Shown: piece after piece, positions 16,238-22,835 of the stretch
Layout: every line of letters begins with the position of its first letter
Position numbering within the stretch: the first letter of the stretch is position 1
From: Bacteroidales bacterium UBA3764
GTDB taxonomy: Bacteria; Bacteroidota; Bacteroidia; Bacteroidales; UBA932
Assembly (NCBI GenBank): GCA_002371115.1
Contig: DFFY01000038.1
Location: 1 to 25,486, forward strand
Direction of reading: 5' to 3'
Length of the DNA: 25,486 nucleotides
The notes under the pieces: generated by a model
Databases searched by the model: none
Told to the model about the DNA's origin: nothing
Seen by the model: only the letters and a program-made list of their open reading frames with translations
Program-made: the position numbers and the translations under genes

Positions 16238-16952
16238 ATTTCATCGCCGACCCTTGCCAGGCCTCGTGGCGGGTGTTTTCTTCAATCTTCCCGATAATCC
16301 CGTCTTTGATATGGATAATCTTATTGGTCTCGTTGGCCACGCCGCCCTCGTGCGTTACTACTATAATGGTGATGCCGTCTTCCTTGTTCAGCTGCTTGAG
16401 AAGCTGCATCACTTCCACGCTGGTTTTGGAGTCCAGGGCACCGGTGGGTTCATCGGCCAGGATAATCTGCGGCCGGGTGATGAGGGCGCGGGCGATGGCC
16501 ACGCGCTGCTTCTGGCCGCCGGACATCTCGCTCGGGAAGTGGTGCGCCCAGGGGGAGAGGCCCATCTTGTCCAGGTATTCCATGGCCAGTTCATGGCGCT
16601 TCTTGCGGGGCACGCCCTGGTAGTATAGCGGCAGCTCCACGTTCTCCACGGCCGTTTTGAAGCCGATGAGGTTGAAGTTCTGGAAGATGAACCCAATCAT
16701 GCGGTTGCGGTAGTCTGCCGCCTGTTTCTCGTTCAAGTCCTTGATGAGCTTGCCGTCCAGGTGGTAGGTGCCGGTGTCGTAATTGTCCAGGATGCCCAGG
16801 ATGTTCAGGAGGGTACTCTTGCCGGAGCCGGAAGCGCCCATGATGGATACGAATTCCCCCCGCTCGATTTGCAGGTTGATGCCCTTCAGCACGTGCAGGG
16901 GCTGTCCGTTGTTGTAGGTCTTGTTGATATCGTTCAGTTCGATGAGCGCCAT
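16236..16952 (-). CDS. ABC transporter ATPase (MacB/LolD type)
   Basis: This cytoplasmic ATPase powers the two FtsX-type permeases. The 238-aa protein carries Walker A GASGSGKST (residues 39-47), the Q-loop Gln91, signature SGGQ (144-147), Walker B IILADE (163-168) followed by PTGALDS, and the H-loop His201 in VVTHE. The phrase IMGASGSGKSTLLNILG is typical of the lipoprotein/macrolide exporter group. It is the first gene of the operon, with a full TTTG-N20-TATATTTG promoter 28 nt or more upstream. The C-terminal residues after HIKDGIIGKIEENTRHEAW look variable, and the stop codon lies inside a dispersed repeat, so the repeat may have altered the tail. Confidence 0.95.
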   Translation of the reverse strand: MALIELNDINKTYNNGQPLHVLKGINLQIERGEFVSIMGASGSGKSTLLNILGILDNYDTGTYHLDGKLIKDLNEKQAADYRNRMIGFIFQNFNLIGFKTAVENVELPLYYQGVPRKKRHELAMEYLDKMGLSPWAHHFPSEMSGGQKQRVAIARALITRPQIILADEPTGALDSKTSVEVMQLLKQLNKEDGITIIVVTHEGGVANETNKIIHIKDGIIGKIEENTRHEAWQGSAMK

Positions 16953-16980
16953 TTTGCTGTATTAGTATGCTATTACACTG

Positions 16981-17012
16981 CAAATATAGGGGTGATTTTT
17001 GAAACCGCCAAA
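16981..17012 (-). promoter_or_regulatory. Promoter of the efflux operon
   Basis: On the minus strand, TTTG (17012-17009) and TATATTTG (16988-16981) are spaced exactly 20 nt, matching the Bacteroidota consensus. Transcription would start near 16974 and read into the ATPase ATG at 16952. Confidence 0.8.
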
Positions 17013-17052
17013 TCTTTTTGCAATTGTCATGCGAAGCTACGTACTTTTTTGG

Positions 17053-17060
17053 TAAATTTG
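17053..17060 (+). promoter_or_regulatory. -7 promoter motif for the GH127 gene
   Basis: TAAATTTG matches TAnnTTTG and ends 18 nt before the ATG at 17079. The -33 position is not clearly conserved (a TTG sits 26 nt upstream). Together with the efflux promoter it makes a compact divergent control region between 16953 and 17078. Confidence 0.65.
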
Positions 17061-17078
17061 TCAGATAAGTATAAAAAG

Positions 17079-19196
17079 ATGATGACCAAGCCGTTCCTTC
17101 TCTCCATGGCCCTGATTCCGGCCGCCGTTTCTGCCCTTGCGCAACCAGCCTCCCAACCCGGCTATCCCATCGGCCCGGTCCCTTTCACCAGCGTAAAAAT
17201 TGCGCCGGACTCCTTTTGGGGACAGCGCCTCAAAGCCTCCCGCGAGGTCACCATCCCGCTGGCCTTCTCCAAATGTGAGAGTGAGGGCCGTTATGAGAAC
17301 TTCGTCAAGGCAGGGAAGCAAATGCATTCGCCCGTGAACCTGGGCTATGAGGTAAAGGGTTTTTCCTTTGACGATACGGATGTGTATAAAACCATCGAGG
17401 GTGCCTCCTACGTGCTGCAGACGTATCCGGACAAGAAGTTGGAACGGTATATAGACAGTGTGCTGGTCATTGTGGCCGCCGCGCAGGAGCCGGACGGCTA
17501 CCTGTACACCGCGCGTACCATGAATCCCGAGCGCCCGCACGCGTGGGCGGGGGAGCGCCGTTGGGTGAAGGACGAGGAACTGAGCCATGAACTGTACAAC
17601 CTGGGGCACATGGTAGATGCCGCCGTGGCGCATTACCAGGCCACCGGCAAGCGCAATTTCCTGGACATCGCCGTCAAATATGCCAACTGCGTGGTGCGGG
17701 AAGTGGGTGCCGGCCCGGGGCAGGCCTGCGTGGTGCCTGGGCACCAGATTGCGGAGATGGCCCTGGCACGCCTGTATCTGGCCACCGGGGAAAAGAAGTA
17801 CCTGGAGGAAGCCCGGTTCTTCCTGGACGAGCGCGGCAAAACCGCATATCGGGAGGCGTATAACCAGACACATCTGCCGGTGCTGGAGCAGGAGGAAGCC
17901 GTGGGGCATGCCGTCCGTGCCGCGTACATGTATGCCGGCATGGCGGATGTGGCCGCCCTCACCGGGGAAGAGGGGTATGTCCATGCCATCGACCGCATTT
18001 GGGAGAATATCGTCTCCAAAAAACTGTATATCACCGGTGGCATCGGCGCTACCAGCGCCGGGGAGGCCTTCGGTGCCAACTACGAGCTGCCCAACCTGAC
18101 GGCGTACTGCGAGACATGCGCGGCTATCGGCAATGTGTATGTGAACCACCGCATGTACCTGTTGCACGGGGATGCCAAGTATTACGACGTCCTGGAGCGC
18201 ACCTTATATAATGGGCTTATCAGCGGTGTTTCGCTGGAAGGGAATGCTTTCTTCTATCCCAATCCGCTGGAGAGCATGGGCCAGCATCAGCGCCAGGCCT
18301 GGTTCGGCTGCGCCTGCTGCCCGTCCAATATCTGCCGCTTTATTCCTTCCGTGCCCGGCTATGTGTATGCCGTGAAGGACAACGCCCTGTATGTGAATCT
18401 GTTCATGCCCAACACCATGAAGCAGAAGGTGCTGGGGAAGGAGGTGGTGCTGTCCCAGCGCACCGCCTATCCCTGGAACGGGGACGTTGAACTGGAGGTG
18501 GATAAAACCGCCCTTCGCAAGGAAATGGCGCTCAAAATCCGCATTCCCGGCTGGGTGCGGGGAGAAGTGGTTCCGTCGGATTTGTATGCCTTTGCCGATG
18601 ACGTCTCGCTGGGTTATAGCGTACTGCTCAATGGTGAAAAAGTGGAAAGCGAGCTGGTGGACGGGTATTTTGTGATTACGCGCAAGTGGAAGAAGGGGGA
18701 CAAGGTGCGCGTGCATTTTGACATGGCGCCCCGCGTGGTGAAGGCCCATGCCGCCGTGGCCGCAGACCAGGGCCGTGTGGCCGTGGAGCGCGGCCCCATT
18801 GTGTACTGTGCCGAGTGGCCGGACAACCCCGGCTTCAGCATCCACAGCGTCCTGCTGAACCAGCGTCCGCACTTCCGCGAGGCTGTTCCCTTGGCCCCTG
18901 TTGGCCCTGCGACCGCTCCTGGCACGGCTGCTTTCCCGGCCCCTGCCGGCCCTGTGGCCGTTCCGGCCACGCCCTCGGGCTTCGGCGGGTTTGTGACCCT
19001 CAGCGCCCCGGCCCAGGCCCTGTCCTTCGGGCCCGACGGTCGCCTTATCACCCGTGATGTGGAACTCACCCTCATCCCGTACTACGCCTGGTGCCACCGT
19101 GGCCCCGGCGAGATGCTTGTCTGGCTGCCCCAGACCCTCCAGGCTATCGGCACCGAACTTTCCAACACCCTGGAGCACAACATCTTCTTCCAGTAA
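17079..19196 (+). CDS. GH127 glycoside hydrolase, beta-L-arabinofuranosidase type
   Basis: A secreted enzyme expected to release beta-L-arabinofuranose from arabinan side chains or hydroxyproline-linked arabino-oligosaccharides. It has 705 aa with a Sec signal peptide (MMTKPFLLSMALIPAAVSALAQ). The (alpha/alpha)6 barrel carries the zinc/cysteine site of GH127: Glu336 in ANYELPN (acid/base position), Glu345 and Cys347 in YCETCAAIGN, and Cys413-Cys414 in GCACCPSN, the first being the expected nucleophile by comparison with HypBA1. The reading frame extends upstream to 16761, but the start at 17079 is set by the signal peptide and the promoter motif at 17053. An unusual Pro/Ala-rich duplicated segment (residues 602-631) interrupts the C-terminal beta domain. 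No other arabinan-degrading gene is nearby, and related GH127 members can have other specificities. Confidence 0.92.
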   Translation: MMTKPFLLSMALIPAAVSALAQPASQPGYPIGPVPFTSVKIAPDSFWGQRLKASREVTIPLAFSKCESEGRYENFVKAGKQMHSPVNLGYEVKGFSFDDTDVYKTIEGASYVLQTYPDKKLERYIDSVLVIVAAAQEPDGYLYTARTMNPERPHAWAGERRWVKDEELSHELYNLGHMVDAAVAHYQATGKRNFLDIAVKYANCVVREVGAGPGQACVVPGHQIAEMALARLYLATGEKKYLEEARFFLDERGKTAYREAYNQTHLPVLEQEEAVGHAVRAAYMYAGMADVAALTGEEGYVHAIDRIWENIVSKKLYITGGIGATSAGEAFGANYELPNLTAYCETCAAIGNVYVNHRMYLLHGDAKYYDVLERTLYNGLISGVSLEGNAFFYPNPLESMGQHQRQAWFGCACCPSNICRFIPSVPGYVYAVKDNALYVNLFMPNTMKQKVLGKEVVLSQRTAYPWNGDVELEVDKTALRKEMALKIRIPGWVRGEVVPSDLYAFADDVSLGYSVLLNGEKVESELVDGYFVITRKWKKGDKVRVHFDMAPRVVKAHAAVAADQGRVAVERGPIVYCAEWPDNPGFSIHSVLLNQRPHFREAVPLAPVGPATAPGTAAFPAPAGPVAVPATPSGFGGFVTLSAPAQALSFGPDGRLITRDVELTLIPYYAWCHRGPGEMLVWLPQTLQAIGTELSNTLEHNIFFQ
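18882..18971 (+). repeat. Two tandem 45-bp units inside the GH127 gene
   Basis: Units 18882-18926 and 18927-18971 align without gaps and share GGCCCCTG and GGCCCTG blocks. They encode AVPLAPVGPATAPGT and AAFPAPAGPVAVPAT, a Pro/Ala-rich stretch not expected in the family. It looks like a small in-frame repeat expansion that was tolerated in a surface loop. Confidence 0.75.
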
Positions 19197-19223
19197 CCCC
19201 ATCGCCCCAGCCCTCCCGAGCTT

Positions 19224-19332
19224 CCTCCCCGTCATGCCGGGGGGCCCTCTCTTCATGCCCGGGGGGCCCCCTCTCCCATGCCGAGGGTGCCCTCCCTGTC
19301 ATACCGAGGGCACAGCCCGAGTGTATCTCCTT
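19224..19332 (+). repeat. Cluster of degenerate GTCATRCCGAGG-type repeats
   Basis: Variants such as GTCATGCCGGGG, TTCATGCCCGGGG, CCATGCCGAGG and TGTCATACCGAGG follow each other, the last ending CGAGTGTATCTCC (19318-19330). The 15-mer CGAGTGTATCTCCTT recurs exactly at 20004-20018. They belong to the dispersed repeat family also found in the efflux operon and the second MFS gene. Confidence 0.7.
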
Positions 19333-19336
19333 TTTC

Positions 19337-19438
19337 GGCGGCTAATACCTTGATACATAACCACTTATTATGTAATCCTCGTTCAAAAACTGAACGGGAA
19401 ATATCCTGTAACTCATTGTAGGATTGATTGTTAACTGC
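19337..19438 (+). repeat. Diverged third member of the palindromic element family (copy C)
   Basis: TTGATACA (19350) and AATCCTCG (19374) align with copy B, where they are one base closer. A central hairpin CGTTCA/TGAACG (19380-19396) sits at the right place. Imperfect outer arms GCGGCTAA (19338-19345) and TTAACTGC (19431-19438) enclose 85 nt, against 83 in copies A and B. Pairing is weaker, so this is a tentative relative. Confidence 0.45.
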
Positions 19439-19466
19439 AAAGCACATTGAGACAGGAAGGGAAGCG

Positions 19467-19590
19467 AACGCTCCGCTGGCCGTTAGATGGAGCCAGCGGA
19501 GCGTTTCGCTAACCGCCGCACCTGGTTGCGTGCGGCGGTGGTTCCGTGTGGCCCGCTAGCCGCCGAGCCGCATAATGCGAGGCGGCGGGC
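19467..19590. other. Three consecutive strong GC-rich hairpins
   Basis: Hairpin 1: 19467-19480 with 19492-19505, 14 bp perfect (AACGCTCCGCTGGC), 11-nt loop. Hairpin 2: 19512-19521 with 19530-19539, 10 bp perfect, 8-nt loop. Hairpin 3: 19551-19555 plus 19560-19564 with 19581-19590, 10 bp with a 4-nt bulge, and an inner CGCA/TGCG stem. Arms are spaced only a few bases apart. This could be a structured RNA, a terminator cluster or a recombination substrate; I recognise no known family. Confidence 0.7.
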
Positions 19591-19718
19591 CCACCGCCTG
19601 GAGTGTAATTGCTTGATTCAGTGGAGCTAAATGCACTGGATGGTATCCCGTTTGCGCCCCGTCCGAGTGTGTAATTGGCTGAACACTAATCAACCTCGCG
19701 TCAGCCCATTCATGCGGT

Positions 19719-19838
19719 GCAGGTCAGTGTCCCCACTGGTGCAGGTCAGTGTCCCCACTGGCGCAGGTCGGTGTCCCCACTGGCGCAGGTCGGTGTCCCC
19801 ACTGGCGCAGGTCAGTGTCCCCACTGGCGCAGGTCAGT
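19719..19838. repeat. 22-bp tandem repeat array, five full units and part of a sixth
   Basis: Units start at 19719, 19741, 19763, 19785 and 19807, with a 10-nt partial at 19829. Each reads GCAGGTCRGTG, then TCCC, then CACTGGY, so every unit contains a 5-bp dyad (CAGTG/CACTG, kept as a G-U pair in the CGGTG units). There are no spacers, so it is not CRISPR. Because 22 is not a multiple of 3, it is unlikely to be coding. Confidence 0.92.
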
Positions 19839-19968
19839 TTTTGGGGTGGGGGCCTGCGCCATCAGAAGCATCTATAAGGCCGATTTGTGGCGCAGGTTAG
19901 TAGGGTAAAATCGGACCTGCGCCATTCACCGCACCGACCTGCTCCGTTTGTCCTACTGTCCTGCGCCA
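19825..19968. other. Inverted GGCGCAGG motifs forming hairpins after the tandem array
   Basis: TGGCGCAGG at 19825-19833 can pair with CCTGCGCCA at 19853-19861. TGGCGCAGGT at 19888-19897 pairs perfectly with ACCTGCGCCA at 19915-19924. Another CCTGCGCCA lies at 19960-19968. The same core forms the junction of the 22-bp units, so the array and these hairpins share one motif. Confidence 0.7.
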
Positions 19969-20025
19969 CTATCAGTCATTCTTGTTATACCAATCCAGAA
20001 GGGCGAGTGTATCTCCTTGCCGCCC

Positions 20026-20080
20026 GGAGGGGGAGGGTGACACCTCACGGCGCGGCACTGGCGCTCACCCTTCCCCCTCC
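20026..20080. other. Long purine/pyrimidine hairpin
   Basis: GGAGGGGGAGGGTGA (20026-20040) pairs with TCACCCTTCCCCCTCC (20065-20080) with a single one-base bulge and a 24-nt loop. The polypurine arm could also form unusual DNA structures. Confidence 0.65.
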
Positions 20081-20212
20081 CATCGTTAAAGCATACCAAC
20101 CCTCTCCAGATCACACTCGAGGCCATCATGCTGTGCTTTAGACCTCCATTTGCACCTTCTCTAAAGACAGTTTCCCTATCAGTGTGCTTTAACTACATTG
20201 CTGCAGTGACAA

Positions 20213-20319
20213 GATGGTCGCTAACGTATTGATACAGAGTGAAATACTGAAAATCCTCGGCGCAAATGGAGCCGAGGATTTTCAGTAAAACATTGTGGGA
20301 CAGGCGTTTAGCGACCAGC
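20213..20319. repeat. 107-nt symmetric palindromic element, copy B
   Basis: Outer arms 20213-20224 and 20308-20319 pair (10 contiguous bp, TGGTCGCTAA). Inner arms 20245-20261 and 20271-20287 pair over 17 bp without mismatch around a 9-nt loop, with 20 nt between inner and outer arms on each side. It ends 8 nt from the glycerate kinase stop codon. Segment lengths are identical to copy A and about 70% of bases agree (my hand count: 76 of 107). Confidence 0.88.
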
Positions 20320-20326
20320 GGGTCTG

Positions 20327-21397
20327 TTATGCGCCGGAGAATGGTGGAAGCAGGTGCACGGCCTTGCGAAGGTTTTCGCTGGCGATGGAAGGGGACAGAG
20401 CCTGTGACAGAGGAAGTGTTCGTGGCGAGACCTCAATAAGTTGGGAGAAGCCGGCAGCCCGGAGGTCTTCGGCGTCGTCAATGCGTCCGGAGAGGAGCGC
20501 GACAGGAACGCCGGGCACAGCCACCCCCGGGGATTCAGGGACGCGGCGGCCACCGGCAGCGGCGCGCTGCAGCACGCCCAGCGATACCTTCCCTTGCAGG
20601 GTTTGGCGGTCCGATCGACCTTCTCCGGTGACAACGAGCGAGGCGCCGGCAAGGGCCCGGTCAAAGTGGCACAGATCCATAACACGCTGAATCCCCGGGT
20701 ACACGGCGGGACGGGCATAGGCCATGAAAGCGGCGCCCAGGCCGCCTGCAGCCCCTGCGCCCGGCAAGTCCCGGACGTCCACCCCCGTCTCCTCCATCAG
20801 GGAGGCCGCCCACTCCAGCATGCCTGCTTCCAGCACTTCTACATCGGCGGGAGAGGCCCCTTTTTGCGGGCCGAACAAACGCATGGCACCGGTTAACGGC
20901 ACTTGTACGTCGCAGAGCAGTTCCACTGTAGCCTCCTGCAGCAGCTCGCATACCCCCGGGACGGCCAGCATGCCGCGCCCGCCATCGCAGGTGACCGTTC
21001 CGCCCAGTCCGATAATAAACCGTCTGCAGCCCCTTTCGCGTGCCGCCAGGAGCAACTCTCCCACGCCGCGGGTATCGGCCTTGAAAGGATTGCGCTCCTG
21101 TGGACGCACCAGCTGGATACCGCAGGCCTGCGCCACTTCGATGAGGGCCGTGTTCCCTGACAGCCCATAAAGAGCGGTTGTCGGCCGGTCCAGCGGGTCG
21201 TGTACCGTTACGGGAACAAGGGATGCGCCCATTGCTGTGGCCAGCACATCCAGGGTTCCCTCACCACCATCGGCCAGGGGAATTTGTGCCACCTCCGCTT
21301 CCGGGAAGCGTTCCTGCAAGGCTTCCGCCAGCACCCGGGCCACCTCGCGGGCGGTCAGGCACTCCTTGAACGAATCCGGTGCAACAACAATTTTCAT
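20327..21397 (-). CDS. Glycerate kinase, GarK/GlxK family
   Basis: It phosphorylates D-glycerate with ATP, feeding glycerate into glycolysis. The 356-aa protein opens MKIVVAPDSFKECLTAREVA and has the family landmarks PLADGGEGTLDVL, GLGGTVTCDGGRGML, LFGPQKGAS, GAAGGLGAAF and SLVVTGEGRSDRQTLQGK. The start at 21397 is preferred over the Met eight codons upstream because family homology begins there. A TAAATTTG motif lies at 21426-21419. Oddities: the segment after CDVQVPLTG is shorter than usual, and GGRRVPESPGVAVPGVPV contains about a dozen extra residues where the family normally has a short turn. It is divergent from two MFS transporters, one of which might carry its substrate; that link is only positional. 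Confidence 0.9.
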   Translation of the reverse strand: MKIVVAPDSFKECLTAREVARVLAEALQERFPEAEVAQIPLADGGEGTLDVLATAMGASLVPVTVHDPLDRPTTALYGLSGNTALIEVAQACGIQLVRPQERNPFKADTRGVGELLLAARERGCRRFIIGLGGTVTCDGGRGMLAVPGVCELLQEATVELLCDVQVPLTGAMRLFGPQKGASPADVEVLEAGMLEWAASLMEETGVDVRDLPGAGAAGGLGAAFMAYARPAVYPGIQRVMDLCHFDRALAGASLVVTGEGRSDRQTLQGKVSLGVLQRAAAGGRRVPESPGVAVPGVPVALLSGRIDDAEDLRAAGFSQLIEVSPRTLPLSQALSPSIASENLRKAVHLLPPFSGA

Positions 21398-21418
21398 TTT
21401 GGAGGATGATTGCCGAAC

Positions 21419-21426
21419 CAAATTTA
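21419..21426 (-). promoter_or_regulatory. -7 promoter motif for glycerate kinase
   Basis: On the minus strand TAAATTTG matches TAnnTTTG, 21 nt before the ATG at 21397. No TTTG is seen at the -33 position. Confidence 0.6.
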
Positions 21427-21440
21427 CTAAAAAAATACGT

Positions 21441-21448
21441 ATATTTAC
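21441..21448 (+). promoter_or_regulatory. Likely -7 motif for the MFS pair
   Basis: TATATTTA differs from TAnnTTTG at one base and lies 19 nt before the first MFS gene. It forms a divergent control region of only 70 nt with the glycerate kinase promoter. Confidence 0.4.
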
Positions 21449-21467
21449 AGGCTAAAAAATAGAAAAC

Positions 21468-22835
21468 ATGTCAGAAAAAGTGAACAAACTGATGAACGAC
21501 AGCGCCGCCCTGCGGTGGACCGCCCTCGTTCTCATTGCCATGATGATGTTCTTCGCGTACCTGTTCGCGGACATCCTTTCCCCGCTTAAATCCACCCTGG
21601 AGAACCTCCGCGGCTGGGACAGCGCCACCTTCGGCACCTATGCCGGCGGCGAGTACTTCCTCAACGTGTTCTGTTTCTTCCTCATCTTCGCCGGCATCAT
21701 CCTGGACAAGATGGGCGTGCGGTTCACGGGCCTGCTCAGCGCCGGGCTCATGGTGGTTGGCGCCTTCATCAAATATATCGGCGTAAGTGACTGGTTCCAG
21801 GCTACGGAAATGTGCGCCTGGCTGGACAGTTGGTGGACCGGTTTCCCGGGCAGTGCCAAAATGGCTACCCTGGGTTTCATGATCTTCGGCTGCGGCTGCG
21901 AAATGGCCGGTACAACCGTTTCCAAGGCCATCGCCAAGTGGTTCAAGGGCAAGGAAATGGCCATGGCCATGGGCGTGGAAATGTCCATCGGCCGCCTGGG
22001 CGTGTTCGCCGCCATGTGGATTTCTCCCGCCGTATCCAAGGCCTTCACGGATGCCGTGGGTGCTCCGGTGCTCTTTGGCGCCCTGCTGCTGTGCATTGGC
22101 TTCATCAGTTTCTTTGTGTTCACCCTCATGGACCGCAAGTTTGACGCGGAACTGGCCGCCGTCAACGCGTCCGATACTTCCAAGGCCGACGAATTCGAAA
22201 TCAAGGACCTGGGCAAAATCTTCTCCAGCAAAATGTTCTGGATTGTGTCCATCCTGTGCGTGCTGTACTACAGCGGCATTTTCCCCTTCCAGAAGTTCGC
22301 TCCCAACTACTTTGAGGTGACGCTGGGCATCGAACCCGCCCTGGCCGCGCGCCTGTTCAGCTTCTTCCCCATCCTGGCCATGGTGCTCACCCCGTTCCTG
22401 GGTGCGTTCCTGGACAAGAAGGGCAAAGGTGCTTCCATGCTTATGATCGGCGCCGTCATCATGTTCGTGTGCCACCTGAGCTTCGCCTTCGTGCTGCCGG
22501 TTTATAAAGCGCAATGGCTGGCCGTCACCCTCATCCTGGTGCTGGGCCTGAGCTTCTCCCTGGTCCCCGCCGCCCTGTGGCCGTCCGTCCCTAAGATTAT
22601 CGACGAGAAAATCCTGGGCAGCGCCTACTGCCTCATCTTCTGGGTGCAGAACATCGGCCTCTGGGGCGTTCCGCTGCTGATTGGCGCCACGGAAAAGGCC
22701 ACCGGCGGCTACACCGTTCCCATGATTATTTTTGCCAGCTTCGGCGTCATCGCCTTCCTGTTCAGCATCCTGCTCAAGATAGAGGACAAGAAGAAAGGCT
22801 ATGGACTGGAACTGCCCAACATTGCCGATAAATAA
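21468..22835 (+). CDS. MFS transporter, first of a paralogous pair
   Basis: An inner-membrane major facilitator of 455 aa with about 12 hydrophobic segments. The loop between helices 2 and 3 has GIILDKMGVRFTG, a variant of the MFS GxLxDrxGxR motif. Other landmarks are AGTTVSKAIAKWFKGKEMAMAMG near helix 4-5, a charged central loop (DRKFDAELAAVNASDTSKADEFEIKD) and SLVPAALWPSVPKI followed by LGSAYCLIFWVQNIGLWG. The ALWPSVP...LG...QNxGL pattern recalls MFSD1-like transporters, so small organic solutes or dipeptides are possible, but the substrate is not known. It is divergent from glycerate kinase, and its stop shares one base with the start of the second copy (TAATG). Confidence 0.88.
   Translation: MSEKVNKLMNDSAALRWTALVLIAMMMFFAYLFADILSPLKSTLENLRGWDSATFGTYAGGEYFLNVFCFFLIFAGIILDKMGVRFTGLLSAGLMVVGAFIKYIGVSDWFQATEMCAWLDSWWTGFPGSAKMATLGFMIFGCGCEMAGTTVSKAIAKWFKGKEMAMAMGVEMSIGRLGVFAAMWISPAVSKAFTDAVGAPVLFGALLLCIGFISFFVFTLMDRKFDAELAAVNASDTSKADEFEIKDLGKIFSSKMFWIVSILCVLYYSGIFPFQKFAPNYFEVTLGIEPALAARLFSFFPILAMVLTPFLGAFLDKKGKGASMLMIGAVIMFVCHLSFAFVLPVYKAQWLAVTLILVLGLSFSLVPAALWPSVPKIIDEKILGSAYCLIFWVQNIGLWGVPLLIGATEKATGGYTVPMIIFASFGVIAFLFSILLKIEDKKKGYGLELPNIADK

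Larger units (their letters stand above)
19197..20326. other. 1.1-kb repeat-rich intergenic region without a supported gene
   Basis: Between the convergent GH127 and glycerate kinase genes I find no credible coding sequence. In order it holds GC-rich dispersed repeats (19224-19332), a diverged palindromic element (19337-19438), three GC-rich hairpins (19467-19590), a 22-bp tandem array (19719-19838), inverted GGCGCAGG motifs (to 19968), a purine-rich hairpin (20026-20080), and palindromic element B (20213-20319). From 20081 to 20212 I see nothing more than the short direct repeat GTGCTTTA. Confidence 0.8.

Noticed and set aside
16761..17078. Upstream extension of the GH127 protein
   Set aside because: It runs antisense through the ABC ATPase gene and its promoter; the signal peptide begins at 17079.
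19719..19838. CRISPR array
   Set aside because: The 22-bp units are contiguous with no spacers, and no cas genes are near.
19631..20141. Small open frames of 63-89 codons over and after the tandem array
   Set aside because: Their peptides are products of the 22-bp repeat read in successive frames, with no start context, promoter or recognisable domain.
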